From: an uncultured Lachnospiraceae bacterium
GTDB lineage: Bacteria; Bacillota; Clostridia; Lachnospirales; Lachnospiraceae
NCBI GenBank assembly: GCA_947631075.1
Contig: CANRJU010000125.1
Coordinates: forward strand, 1-7,277
DNA: 7,277 bases
Direction of reading: 5' to 3'
Position numbers and translations under genes: made by a program. Each line of letters begins with the position of its first letter. Position 1 is the first letter of the stretch. Below are positions 1 to 5,914 of the stretch, in pieces. The notes under the pieces are model-generated. The model ran no database searches. It saw only the letters and a list, made by a program, of their open reading frames with translations, and had not been told where the DNA came from.

Positions 1-1221
1 CTGCGCGATCTGGGCAACACGCTGATTGTGGTGGAGCACGACGAGGACACCATGCTGGCGGCGGACCACGTCGTGGATATCGGACCGGGAGCCGGGAAGA
101 ACGGCGGCCAGGTAGTGGCGGAGGGGACGGCGCAGGAGATTATGCAGGTGTCGGAGTCCATTACGGGCGCCTATTTGAGCGGCAAGCGCCAGATTCCCGT
201 GCCGCAGACAAGACGCGTGCCCTCTGGCTTTCTCACGGTAAAGGGGGCGGAGGAAAACAACCTCAAAAAGATAAACGTGAAGATTCCGCTGGGCGTGATG
301 ACCTGCGTGACCGGAGTTTCCGGATCGGGAAAGAGCTCTCTGATTAACGAAATTCTAAGCAAGAGCCTTACCCGCACGCTGAACCGCGCGCGCTGCATAC
401 CGGGAAAGCACAAGGGCATTGAGGGCGTGGAGCAGCTGGACAAGGTTATTAACATCGACCAGTCCCCCATCGGGCGGACGCCCCGCTCCAATCCTGCCAC
501 CTATACCGGGGTGTTTGACATGATTCGGGACCTTTTTGCCTCCACGCCAGACGCCAAGGCGAAGGGGTACAAAAAGGGGCGTTTCAGCTTTAATATCAAG
601 GGCGGGCGCTGCGAGGCGTGCGCCGGAGACGGCATTTTGAAAATAGAAATGAACTTTCTGCCGGACATCTATGTGCCATGCGAGGTGTGCGGCGGCAAGC
701 GGTACAACCGCGAGACGCTGGACGTCAAGTACAAAGGAAAGAGCATTTATGACGTACTGGATATGACGGTGGAGGAGGCGCTGGACTTCTTCAAGCACAT
801 TCCCAACATCCACCGGAAGATTCAGACGATGTACGATGTGGGGCTCTCCTATGTGAAGCTGGGACAGCCGTCCACCACTCTTTCCGGCGGGGAGGCCCAG
901 CGGATCAAGCTGGCCACGGAGCTGAGCCGGCGCAGTACCGGGCACACGATTTACATTCTGGACGAGCCGACGACGGGACTGCATTTTGCGGACGTGCACA
1001 AGCTGATTGATATTTTGCAGCGGCTCACGGAGGGCGGCAATTCAGTAGTCGTTATTGAGCACAATCTGGACGTGATTAAGACGGCGGATTATATTATAGA
1101 CATGGGGCCGGAGGGCGGCGACCGGGGAGGAACGGTAGTGGTCCAGGGAACCCCGGAGGAGGTCGCGCAGTGCCCGGAGTCCTACACGGGATATTATATG
1201 AAGAAAATACTAAGTCATTAA
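1..1221 (+). CDS. uvrA: UvrABC excinuclease subunit A, C-terminal part (5' end outside window)
   Basis: UvrA is the damage-recognition ATPase of nucleotide excision repair; it works as a cytoplasmic dimer and loads UvrB onto damaged DNA. The reading frame is open from base 1, so the gene starts upstream; about 406 residues are visible, against roughly 940 in the whole family. The first residues (LIVVEHDEDTMLAADHVVDIGPG) are the end of the first ATPase domain. The second ATPase domain shows Walker A GVSGSGKSS (bases 313-339), a zinc finger of four cysteines spaced CX2C-X19-CX2C (codons at 610, 619, 679, 688), the ABC signature LSGGEAQR (880-903), and Walker B YILDEPTTGLH (from 952) with Asp-Glu at 961-966. 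The late VVVIEHNLDVI carries the switch histidine. Every key residue expected in this part is present, so this looks like ordinary functional UvrA. It ends in TAA, 75 bases before the next gene; no intrinsic terminator is evident after it. Confidence 0.97.
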   Translation: MRDLGNTLIVVEHDEDTMLAADHVVDIGPGAGKNGGQVVAEGTAQEIMQVSESITGAYLSGKRQIPVPQTRRVPSGFLTVKGAEENNLKKINVKIPLGVMTCVTGVSGSGKSSLINEILSKSLTRTLNRARCIPGKHKGIEGVEQLDKVINIDQSPIGRTPRSNPATYTGVFDMIRDLFASTPDAKAKGYKKGRFSFNIKGGRCEACAGDGILKIEMNFLPDIYVPCEVCGGKRYNRETLDVKYKGKSIYDVLDMTVEEALDFFKHIPNIHRKIQTMYDVGLSYVKLGQPSTTLSGGEAQRIKLATELSRRSTGHTIYILDEPTTGLHFADVHKLIDILQRLTEGGNSVVVIEHNLDVIKTADYIIDMGPEGGDRGGTVVVQGTPEEVAQCPESYTGYYMKKILSH

Positions 1222-1279
1222 TGCGAACTGTGCTTAAAATTTGGGCATTGTAGTTGGTGTTCGCAATGTGCTTATAAAT
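1222..1279 (+). promoter_or_regulatory. Gap with inverted and direct repeats; possible promoter of the HD-domain gene
   Basis: A perfect 7-bp inverted repeat, TGCGAAC (1222-1228) and GTTCGCA (1259-1265), is interleaved with a direct repeat TGTGCTTA (1229-1236 and 1267-1274). Each direct-repeat copy is followed by an AT-rich tail (AAAT, TAAAT). A loose promoter match is TTGTAG (1248-1253) with TTATAA or TATAAA at 1272-1278, but the spacer is 18-19 bp and the start site would lie very close to the ribosome binding site. The repeats are seen directly; a promoter or operator role is a guess. Confidence 0.3.
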
Positions 1280-1296
1280 AAGGATGGTGTAAAAAC

Positions 1297-1878
1297 ATGT
1301 ATTCATTTTTCGCCATGATGGCACGCATGAAGTATATTGAGCGCTGGGCGCTGATGCGCAATTCGCTGAAGGAGAATATCAGCGAGCACTCGCTGGAGGT
1401 GGCCATGCTGGCCCACGGGCTTGCGATTATTTCCAATGAACGCTGCGGCAATCACTTAGATGTGAACCAGATTGCTCTCATGGGGCTGTACCACGACGCC
1501 AACGAGATTATCACCGGGGACATGCCCACGCCGGTCAAGTATTTTGATGAAAATATCAAAGAGGCCTATAAACGGGTTGAAAACGTGGCGAGCTACACGA
1601 TGCTGAATAAGCTCCCCGCGGACATGAGAAAATACTACGAGCCGCTGTTTATTCCCGGAGAGGATATGAAAGAGGCGTGGAAAATCGTCAAGGCGGCGGA
1701 CAAGCTGTCGGCGCTTATAAAGTGCAAGGAGGAGCTGCGCAGCGGCAACCAGGAATTTCAGACGGCGGCGGAGACGATCCGGAGCGCTCTGGAAGGCATG
1801 AATATGAAAGAGGTGGACATATTCATGAGCGATTTTCTGCCCGCCTACGATCAGACGCTGGATGAGTTACAGCGGTAA
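1297..1878 (+). CDS. yfbR: YfbR-type HD-domain 5'-deoxynucleotidase
   Basis: This 193-residue protein matches the E. coli YfbR family, cytoplasmic metal-dependent HD phosphohydrolases that remove the 5' phosphate from deoxyribonucleoside monophosphates. Seen in the sequence: the family opening FFAMMARMKYIERWALMRN, including Arg16-Trp17 (the RW pair thought to select deoxyribose); His31 in SEHS; His66-Asp67 in YHDANE with Glu70; GDMPTPVKY at 74-82; and the fourth metal ligand Asp135 in KAADKL. These line up with YfbR His33, His68, Asp69 and Asp137. Length is close to the E. coli protein (about 199 residues). The ATG at 1297 is preceded by AAGGATGG (1280-1287), 9 bases upstream, and the first residues already match the family, which supports this start. 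The likely role is control of dNMP and dNTP pools. Its position after uvrA may be coincidence, since the 75-base gap gives no proof of cotranscription. The exact substrate range cannot be read from sequence. Confidence 0.9.
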   Translation: MYSFFAMMARMKYIERWALMRNSLKENISEHSLEVAMLAHGLAIISNERCGNHLDVNQIALMGLYHDANEIITGDMPTPVKYFDENIKEAYKRVENVASYTMLNKLPADMRKYYEPLFIPGEDMKEAWKIVKAADKLSALIKCKEELRSGNQEFQTAAETIRSALEGMNMKEVDIFMSDFLPAYDQTLDELQR

Positions 1879-1881
1879 ATC

Positions 1882-1966
1882 ATGCCGCCAGTCATGTTTT
1901 GCGTCGTCCAATCGCGCCTTGCGCCGTCCAGTCGCGCCTTACACCGTCCAGTCGCGCCTTGCGCCG
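1882..1966. repeat. Degenerate 20-bp tandem repeat, about 4 copies
   Basis: Three adjacent 20-bp units lie at 1901-1920, 1921-1940 and 1941-1960, with consensus GCGCCGTCCAGTCGCGCCTT. They differ from each other at only a few positions. A decayed copy with one base missing precedes them (1882-1900), and a 6-base partial copy follows (1961-1966). Most differences in the decayed copy are C/T or G/A transitions. The unit is not a multiple of three and the array starts just after the stop codon of the HD-domain gene, so it is not coding. Units contain GCGC-CTT-GCGC at copy junctions, and TCGCG (1952-1956) can pair with CGCGA (1965-1969). No T-run follows, so it does not look like an intrinsic terminator. 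Confidence 0.85.
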
Positions 1967-1983
1967 CGATTAGCAAAAAAGGC

Positions 1984-2012
1984 TTGCCATGCCAGTGAGG
2001 AAGTGGTATGAT
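1984..2012 (+). promoter_or_regulatory. Vegetative (sigma-A type) promoter of the riboflavin operon
   Basis: TTGCCA (1984-1989) and TATGAT (2007-2012) are separated by exactly 17 bp, and TGG immediately before the -10 forms an extended -10. Transcription would start near 2019, about 12 bases before the first helix of the FMN aptamer, which is the expected arrangement. The same core (AGGCTTGC and GTGGTATGATA at identical spacing) recurs before the tRNA gene at 7139-7172. Confidence 0.85.
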
Positions 2013-2030
2013 AAAGAATATCATGGAAAT

Positions 2031-2146
2031 ATGTTTTCAGGGCGGGGCGCAATTCCCCACCGGCGGTACAGCCCGCGAGCGGTTTTCGAACTGCTGATCC
2101 GATGAGATTTCGGAGCCGACAGTATAGTCTGGATGAGAGAAAACAT
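2031..2146 (+). promoter_or_regulatory. FMN riboswitch aptamer (RFN element)
   Basis: This is a complete RFN element, which binds flavin mononucleotide and controls riboflavin genes in cis. Conserved blocks seen in order: AGGGCGGGGCGCAATTCCCC (2039-2058), ACCGGCGGTACAGCCCGCGA (2059-2078), GGAGCCGACAGTATAGTC (2112-2129) and TGGATGAGAG. Helices can be drawn directly. P1 is a perfect 8-bp pairing of ATGTTTTC (2031-2038) with GAAAACAT (2139-2146). P2 pairs GGGG 2044-2047 with CCCC 2055-2058. The variable hairpin pairs AGCGGTT (2078-2084) with AACTGCT (2089-2095) over a TTCG tetraloop. Another stem pairs TCCGA 2098-2102 with TCGGA 2110-2114, and the last pairs GAC 2118-2120 with GTC 2127-2129. With FMN bound, P1 is stabilised and the downstream terminator can form, lowering expression of ribD-ribE-ribBA-ribH. 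Confidence 0.97.
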
Positions 2147-2165
2147 CGATGGATTTTGTATGTAT

Positions 2166-2202
2166 GCGCCCTGAGCATGTTTGCTTGGGGTGTTTTTGTT
2201 TT
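2166..2202 (+). terminator. Riboswitch-controlled intrinsic terminator
   Basis: GCGCCCTGAGCA (2166-2177) pairs along its whole length, with some G-U pairs, with TGCTTGGGGTGT (2182-2193) over a four-base loop, and the run TTTTTGTTTT (2193-2202) follows at once. It lies about 20 bases after the FMN aptamer and 48 bases before ribD, the classic position for transcription attenuation. The 5' arm is complementary to the 5' edge of the aptamer (CGCCCTGA 2167-2174 with TCAGGGCG 2037-2044), so an antiterminator can form when FMN is absent. Confidence 0.9.
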
Positions 2203-2240
2203 GGAGGAAGGCCTCCTGCGCGAAGCAGGCGATAAAGGAG
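2203..2240 (+). promoter_or_regulatory. Hairpins and ribosome binding site in front of ribD
   Basis: Downstream of the terminator, GGAGG (2203-2207) can pair with CCTCC (2212-2216), and CCTGC (2215-2219) can pair with GCAGG (2225-2229). The true ribosome binding site of ribD is AAAGGAG (2234-2240), 10 bases before ATG 2251. CTCCT (2213-2217) is complementary to AGGAG inside it (2236-2240), so several of these pairings exclude each other. The first GGAGG has no start codon at a usable distance. The pairings are visible in the sequence; an effect on translation is an inference. Confidence 0.5.
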
Positions 2241-2250
2241 CTGTTTTGGA

Positions 2251-3354
2251 ATGACAAAAAATGAATATATGGCGCTGGCGCTGGAGCTGGCCAGACAGGG
2301 GATGGGACACACCTCTCCCAATCCTATGGTGGGCTGCGTTGTGGTGAAGGACGGGCGGATTGTGGCTCAGGGATTTCATGAGAAATACGGCGGATATCAC
2401 GCGGAGCGAAACGCGCTGACAAGGTGCGAGGAGGATCTGACAGGAGCGGATCTCTATGTGACGCTGGAACCCTGCTGTCACCACGGAAAGACGCCGCCGT
2501 GTACGGATATCATCATCGAGCGCGGTATCGGGCGGGTGTTCGTGGGAGCCGTGGATCCCAACCCGAAGGTGGGAGGAAAAGGCATTCAGATTCTCAGGGA
2601 TCACGGAATCGAAGTAGAGACCGGGATTTTGGAAAAGGAGTGCCTGGCGCTCAACGAAATATTTTTTCATTATATAACAGATAAAATTCCCTATATCGCC
2701 ATGAAGTACGCCATGACGATGGACGGGAAAATCGCCACCTACACCGGTGATTCCAGATGGGTCACCGGCGAGGAGGCGCGCCGGCATGTACATCAGCTGC
2801 GCAAGCAGTACAGCTCTATCATGGTAGGAATCGGCACGGTGCTCATAGACAATCCCATGCTCAACTGTCGCATCGAGGAGGGCGTGGACCCGGTGAGGGT
2901 GATCTGTGATTCCCATCTCAGGATTCCGCTGGAGAGCCAGATCGTGCAGACGGCAAAAGAGATTCCGACCATCGTAGCCTATGCGGTCGGAGATGAGGAA
3001 AAAGAAAAGCGGCTGCGGGAGGCCGGGGTAGATTTAATTTGTAGCGGCAATGACGTTGTAGATTTTTCCGGCCTGGCACGAGAACTCGGCGGACGGGGCA
3101 TCGACAGTATTTTAGTGGAGGGCGGCGGAACCTTCCACGGGACAGTTTTAAAGAGCGGTCTGGTCCGGCGCATTTACTGTTACATGGCGCCGAAACTCAT
3201 TGGCGGCAAAGAGGCCAAGTCGCCGGTGGAGGGCAGCGGTTTTTCCCTGATGCGGGAGGCGTTAGAGGTCCACGATACAGAGATACTGAAAATCGGCAGC
3301 GACATCTGCATAACCGGGCTGGTCCGGCAGGAAGCAGAAAAAGAGCGGAATTGA
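2251..3354 (+). CDS. ribD: Bifunctional riboflavin-pathway deaminase/reductase RibD
   Basis: RibD catalyses two consecutive cytoplasmic steps: zinc-dependent deamination of the 2,5-diamino-6-ribosylamino-pyrimidinone 5'-phosphate made from GTP, then NADPH-dependent reduction of the ribosyl side chain. The 367 residues match the usual two-domain length. The deaminase domain (about 1-145) has TSPNPMVGCVVV (21-32), the zinc and catalytic motif His50-Ala-Glu52, and the second zinc motif EPCCHHGKTPPC with Cys75 and Cys84. The reductase domain (about 146-360) begins IPYIAMKYAMTMDGKIAT and shows SRWVTGEEAR (168-177), DNPMLNCR (200-207) and the late ILVEGGGTFHG turn that binds the cofactor. The ATG at 2251 has AAAGGAG 10 bases upstream. 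It is the first gene of the operon, directly under the FMN riboswitch, and is followed by ribE after 12 bases. All key residues are intact. Confidence 0.98.
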   Translation: MTKNEYMALALELARQGMGHTSPNPMVGCVVVKDGRIVAQGFHEKYGGYHAERNALTRCEEDLTGADLYVTLEPCCHHGKTPPCTDIIIERGIGRVFVGAVDPNPKVGGKGIQILRDHGIEVETGILEKECLALNEIFFHYITDKIPYIAMKYAMTMDGKIATYTGDSRWVTGEEARRHVHQLRKQYSSIMVGIGTVLIDNPMLNCRIEEGVDPVRVICDSHLRIPLESQIVQTAKEIPTIVAYAVGDEEKEKRLREAGVDLICSGNDVVDFSGLARELGGRGIDSILVEGGGTFHGTVLKSGLVRRIYCYMAPKLIGGKEAKSPVEGSGFSLMREALEVHDTEILKIGSDICITGLVRQEAEKERN

Positions 3355-3366
3355 GATGAGGGAATT

Positions 3367-4014
3367 ATGTTTACAGGAATAATAGAGGAAGTGGGGCAGC
3401 TTGCGGACATAAAGCGGGGCAGCCAGTCGGCAGTGCTTCACATCCGGTGCCAGAGGGTGCTGGAGGGGACAAAGGTCGGCGACAGCATCGCCGTCAACGG
3501 CGTTTGTCTTACGGTGACTTCCATGGACGGCCAGGGGTACACGGCGGACGTGATGGCGGAGACGCTGAATCGCAGTTCTCTGGGAAGTCTGGTCCGGGGA
3601 AGCCGGGTAAATCTGGAGCGGGCCATGCCGGCGGACGGACGGTTCGGCGGCCACATCGTGGCGGGCCACATTGACGGCACGGGCACGATTACGGACATAT
3701 TTCGGGACGAGACGGCGGTCTGGTACCGGATTTCGGCGGAGCCGGGCGTGCTGCGCTATATTGTGGAAAAGGGCTCGATTACCATAGACGGCATCAGTCT
3801 GACGGTGGCGCGGGTCACGGGGCAGGATTTTTCCGTGTCCATTATTCCGCACACGCAGGCGAATACGGCGTTGGCCGACCGGAAGGCGGGAGATATTGTA
3901 AATCTGGAGACAGATATCATCGGAAAATATGTGGAGAAACTGCTCACGCCGGAGGAGTCCGGAAAAAAGAGCGGGCTCACGGCGGAATTTCTGGCGGAGC
4001 ACGGATTTCTGTAA
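3367..4014 (+). CDS. ribE: Riboflavin synthase, alpha chain
   Basis: This enzyme takes two molecules of 6,7-dimethyl-8-ribityllumazine and dismutates them to riboflavin and the pyrimidine, which is recycled. It normally acts as a trimer. At 215 residues it has the normal length. The start MFTGIIEEVG is the family signature and fixes the start codon, since the N-terminal Phe2 and Thr3 belong to the active site region. Two lumazine-binding barrels follow. The first has SIAVNGVCLTV (40-50, with Cys47) and NLERAMPADGRFGGHIVAGH (82-101). The second has GSITIDGISLTV (136-147, with Ser144) and FSVSIIPHTQANTAL. The ribosome binding site GAGGG (3358-3362) is only 4 bases from the ATG, and the gap to ribD is 12 bases, so the two genes are probably translated from one message. 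In E. coli nomenclature this gene is often called ribC; ribE follows B. subtilis use. Confidence 0.97.
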   Translation: MFTGIIEEVGQLADIKRGSQSAVLHIRCQRVLEGTKVGDSIAVNGVCLTVTSMDGQGYTADVMAETLNRSSLGSLVRGSRVNLERAMPADGRFGGHIVAGHIDGTGTITDIFRDETAVWYRISAEPGVLRYIVEKGSITIDGISLTVARVTGQDFSVSIIPHTQANTALADRKAGDIVNLETDIIGKYVEKLLTPEESGKKSGLTAEFLAEHGFL

Positions 4015-4123
4015 TCCGCGGCGTTTGGAACGCGCGGTCAGCGGGACAGTTTTGTAGTTAATAATTTGGTTGTATTTATATATTTTTATATGTTTATATT
4101 CGCAATAGAAAGGACGGAGAAAA
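4015..4123 (+). promoter_or_regulatory. Structured, AT-rich gap between ribE and ribBA
   Basis: This 109-base gap is long for the inside of this operon. It opens with a strong hairpin: CCGC (4016-4019) and GCGTT (4021-4025) pair with AACGC (4029-4033) and GCGG (4034-4037), with G4020 bulged and TGG as loop. An AT-rich tract (4050-4100) follows. Promoter matches are weak; the best is TTGTAG (4052-4057), 17 bp, TTTATA (4075-4080). No T-run directly follows the hairpin, so it is not a canonical terminator. The ribBA ribosome binding site AAAGGA (4109-4114) closes the gap. Processing, partial pausing or a weak internal promoter are all possible. Confidence 0.35.
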
Positions 4124-5326
4124 ATGGCGGAGCTGGCGACGATAGAGGAGGCATTAGAGGATCTGCGGCAGGGGAAGATCGTTCTGGTCATTGACGACCC
4201 TGACCGGGAAAATGAGGGAGATCTGATCTGCGCGGCGGAATTTGCCACCACGGAAAATGTAAATATGATGGCTACATATGCCAAGGGCCTGATCTGTATG
4301 CCCATGAGCCGGGAACTGACGAGGAAGCTGGGGCTGGATCAGATGGTGTCGGTCAATACGGATAACCACTCCACGGCATTTACGGTTTCCATCGACCACA
4401 TGGACACCACGACAGGAATTTCGGCGGTGGAGCGCTCCCTCACGGCGATGAAATGCGTGGAGGACGGAGCGAGGCCGGAGGATTTCAGGCGGCCGGGCCA
4501 TATGTTTCCTCTGGAGGCCAGAGAGGGCGGCGTGCTGAAGCGGGCCGGGCACACAGAGGCGACGGTGGATCTCATGAAGCTGGCCGGGCTGAAGGAGTGC
4601 GGCCTCTGCTGTGAGATCATGCGGGAGGACGGCACGATGATGCGCACCACGGAGCTTCTGGAATTTGCCAAAAAGCATGGGCTCCATGTGGTCACAATCG
4701 AGCAGCTGATCCGAAAGAGGCTGGAGAAGGAGAGCCTGGTAAAAAAGGTGGCCGAGGCAAAGCTCCCGACCAAATACGCGGATTTTACCATTCACGGGTA
4801 TGAAAATGTCACCAACGGGGAGCACCATGTAGCGCTGACGCTGGGCGACGTGGCGGACGGGGAGCCGGTTCTGTGCCGGGTTCATTCCGAGTGCCTCACG
4901 GGCGACGTGTTCGGGTCCAGGCGGTGCGACTGCGGGGAGCAGTTGGACAGCGCCATGCGGCAGATCGCGAAAGAGGGGCGCGGGATTCTTTTGTACATGC
5001 GCCAGGAAGGCCGCGGCATCGGCCTTTTGAATAAGATAAAAGCCTATAAGCTCCAGGAGGAGGGGTACGATACGGTGGAGGCCAATGTCAAGCTGGGTTT
5101 TGCGCCGGATCTGAGAGAGTACGGCATCGGCGCCCAGATTTTGCACGATCTGGGGGCGAGAAAGCTGCGGCTTCTGACCAACAATCCCAAGAAGATTTCC
5201 GGGCTGGCGGGCTACGGGATTTCCATTGAGGAGCGGGTGCCCATCGAGATGGCGCCGGGGCCGGACGACTACAAGTACCTGGTGACCAAGCAGGAAAAAA
5301 TGATGCACATGACCCATTATAAATAG
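4124..5326 (+). CDS. ribBA: Bifunctional 3,4-dihydroxy-2-butanone 4-phosphate synthase / GTP cyclohydrolase II
   Basis: The protein feeds both arms of riboflavin synthesis. The N-terminal domain (about 1-200) makes 3,4-dihydroxy-2-butanone 4-phosphate and formate from ribulose 5-phosphate. The C-terminal domain (about 205-395) opens GTP to the pyrimidine precursor. Visible in the first domain: DDPDRENEGDLICAAE (24-39) with the acidic metal and substrate residues, NHSTAFTVSIDH (81-92), TGISAVERS (97-105) and RAGHTEATVDLMKLAG (140-155). Visible in the second: RVHSECLTGDVFGSRRCDCG (252-271) with zinc cysteines 257, 268 and 270, MRQEGRGIGL (292-301), the DLREYGIGAQIL segment and LTNNPKKISGL. Both active sites look complete. 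At 400 residues the length is that of the fused enzyme. ATG 4124 follows AAAGGA at 4109-4114. It is the third operon gene; B. subtilis calls the homologue ribA. ribH starts 26 bases later. Confidence 0.98.
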   Translation: MAELATIEEALEDLRQGKIVLVIDDPDRENEGDLICAAEFATTENVNMMATYAKGLICMPMSRELTRKLGLDQMVSVNTDNHSTAFTVSIDHMDTTTGISAVERSLTAMKCVEDGARPEDFRRPGHMFPLEAREGGVLKRAGHTEATVDLMKLAGLKECGLCCEIMREDGTMMRTTELLEFAKKHGLHVVTIEQLIRKRLEKESLVKKVAEAKLPTKYADFTIHGYENVTNGEHHVALTLGDVADGEPVLCRVHSECLTGDVFGSRRCDCGEQLDSAMRQIAKEGRGILLYMRQEGRGIGLLNKIKAYKLQEEGYDTVEANVKLGFAPDLREYGIGAQILHDLGARKLRLLTNNPKKISGLAGYGISIEERVPIEMAPGPDDYKYLVTKQEKMMHMTHYK

Positions 5327-5352
5327 CAAGAAAAGAAAGCGAGGATAAGAAA

Positions 5353-5817
5353 ATGAGGACTTTAGAGGGAAATGTAATTGGAAATGGATTGAAGATCGGC
5401 ATTGTGGCTTCACGTTTCAACGAGTTTATCGTGAGCAAGCTCATCGGGGGCGCCGAGGACGCCCTGACCCGCCACGGCGTGGACATGGACCAGGTGGACC
5501 TGGTCTGGGTGCCGGGCGCTTTTGAGATACCGCTCGCGGCGCAGAAAATGGCCCAGTCCGGCAGATATGACGCCATTATCTGTCTGGGCGCCGTGATCAA
5601 GGGCTCTACCTCCCATTACGATTATGTGTGCGCCGAGGTGAGCAAGGGAGTTGCCTCCGTGGCGCTGAACACGGGAATGCCGGTTCTGTTCGGGGTGCTG
5701 ACCACCGACAACATTGAGCAGGCCATTGAGAGGGCCGGGACTAAGGCGGGCAACAAGGGCTACGATACGGCATGCTCCGCCATTGAGATGGCGAACCTCA
5801 TGAAAACGATGGAGTGA
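5353..5817 (+). CDS. ribH: 6,7-dimethyl-8-ribityllumazine synthase
   Basis: Lumazine synthase condenses the ribitylamino-pyrimidine with dihydroxybutanone phosphate, giving the substrate of riboflavin synthase. In related bacteria it forms 60-subunit icosahedral shells that can enclose riboflavin synthase. The 154 residues follow the B. subtilis enzyme almost position for position: Phe22 in SRFNEFI (20-26), WVPGAFEIP (52-60), CLGAVIKG (77-84), the catalytic His88 in TSHYDYVC, Phe113 in FGVLTTDNIEQA (113-124) and Arg127 for phosphate binding. NKGYD near the C-terminus is also conserved. The ATG at 5353 has GAGGA (5341-5345) 7 bases upstream. The gap to ribBA is 26 bases, so it is the last gene of the same operon; a terminator lies about 100 bases downstream. 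A capsid-type assembly is plausible from family knowledge but not provable from this sequence. Confidence 0.98.
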   Translation: MRTLEGNVIGNGLKIGIVASRFNEFIVSKLIGGAEDALTRHGVDMDQVDLVWVPGAFEIPLAAQKMAQSGRYDAIICLGAVIKGSTSHYDYVCAEVSKGVASVALNTGMPVLFGVLTTDNIEQAIERAGTKAGNKGYDTACSAIEMANLMKTME

Positions 5818-5832
5818 CAACCCCAGAAAAGG

Positions 5833-5875
5833 TTTCCATGGAAAATTTCCAGAAAAAATCCAGGGGAAAATTCCC
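5833..5875. repeat. Cluster of three short palindromes after ribH
   Basis: TTTCCATGGAAA (5833-5844) is a perfect 12-bp palindrome. It overlaps GGAAAATTTCC (5840-5850), an 11-bp dyad around one central base. A third unit, GGGAA-AA-TTCCC, lies at 5864-5875. All share a GGAAA / TTTCC theme. They sit between the ribH stop codon and the operon terminator. No reading frame or T-run explains them. They may be hairpins at the 3' end of the rib message or protein-binding sites. Confidence 0.7.
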
Positions 5876-5914
5876 GTCAAATACCCCGCGCAGGCCTCAT
5901 GGCTCTGAGCGCAT

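Noticed and set aside
1882..1966. 20-bp repeats as a CRISPR array
   Set aside because: The copies are directly adjacent with no spacers, the unit is too short, and no cas gene is near.
1939..2916. Long open frame on the minus strand across the rib leader and ribD
   Set aside because: It runs antisense to a certain gene and over the riboswitch; the translation is rich in His, Arg and Pro and matches no family. It is a by-product of GC-rich codon use.
3447..3674. Second + strand frame inside ribE (Gly/Arg-rich)
   Set aside because: It overlaps the riboflavin synthase frame, is low in complexity and has no ribosome binding site of note.
4016..4037. Hairpin after ribE as an intrinsic terminator
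   Set aside because: No T-run follows the stem directly; the nearest TTTT is about 12 bases later, and downstream genes belong to the same pathway.
3262..4305. Long minus-strand open frame over ribE and the ribBA start
   Set aside because: It is antisense to two well-supported enzymes and crosses the AT-rich gap; no domain is recognisable.
4154..5413. A 419-codon minus-strand open frame over ribBA
   Set aside because: It is longer than ribBA itself, but has unnatural composition and no motif, while the + strand frame has all catalytic residues of both RibBA domains.
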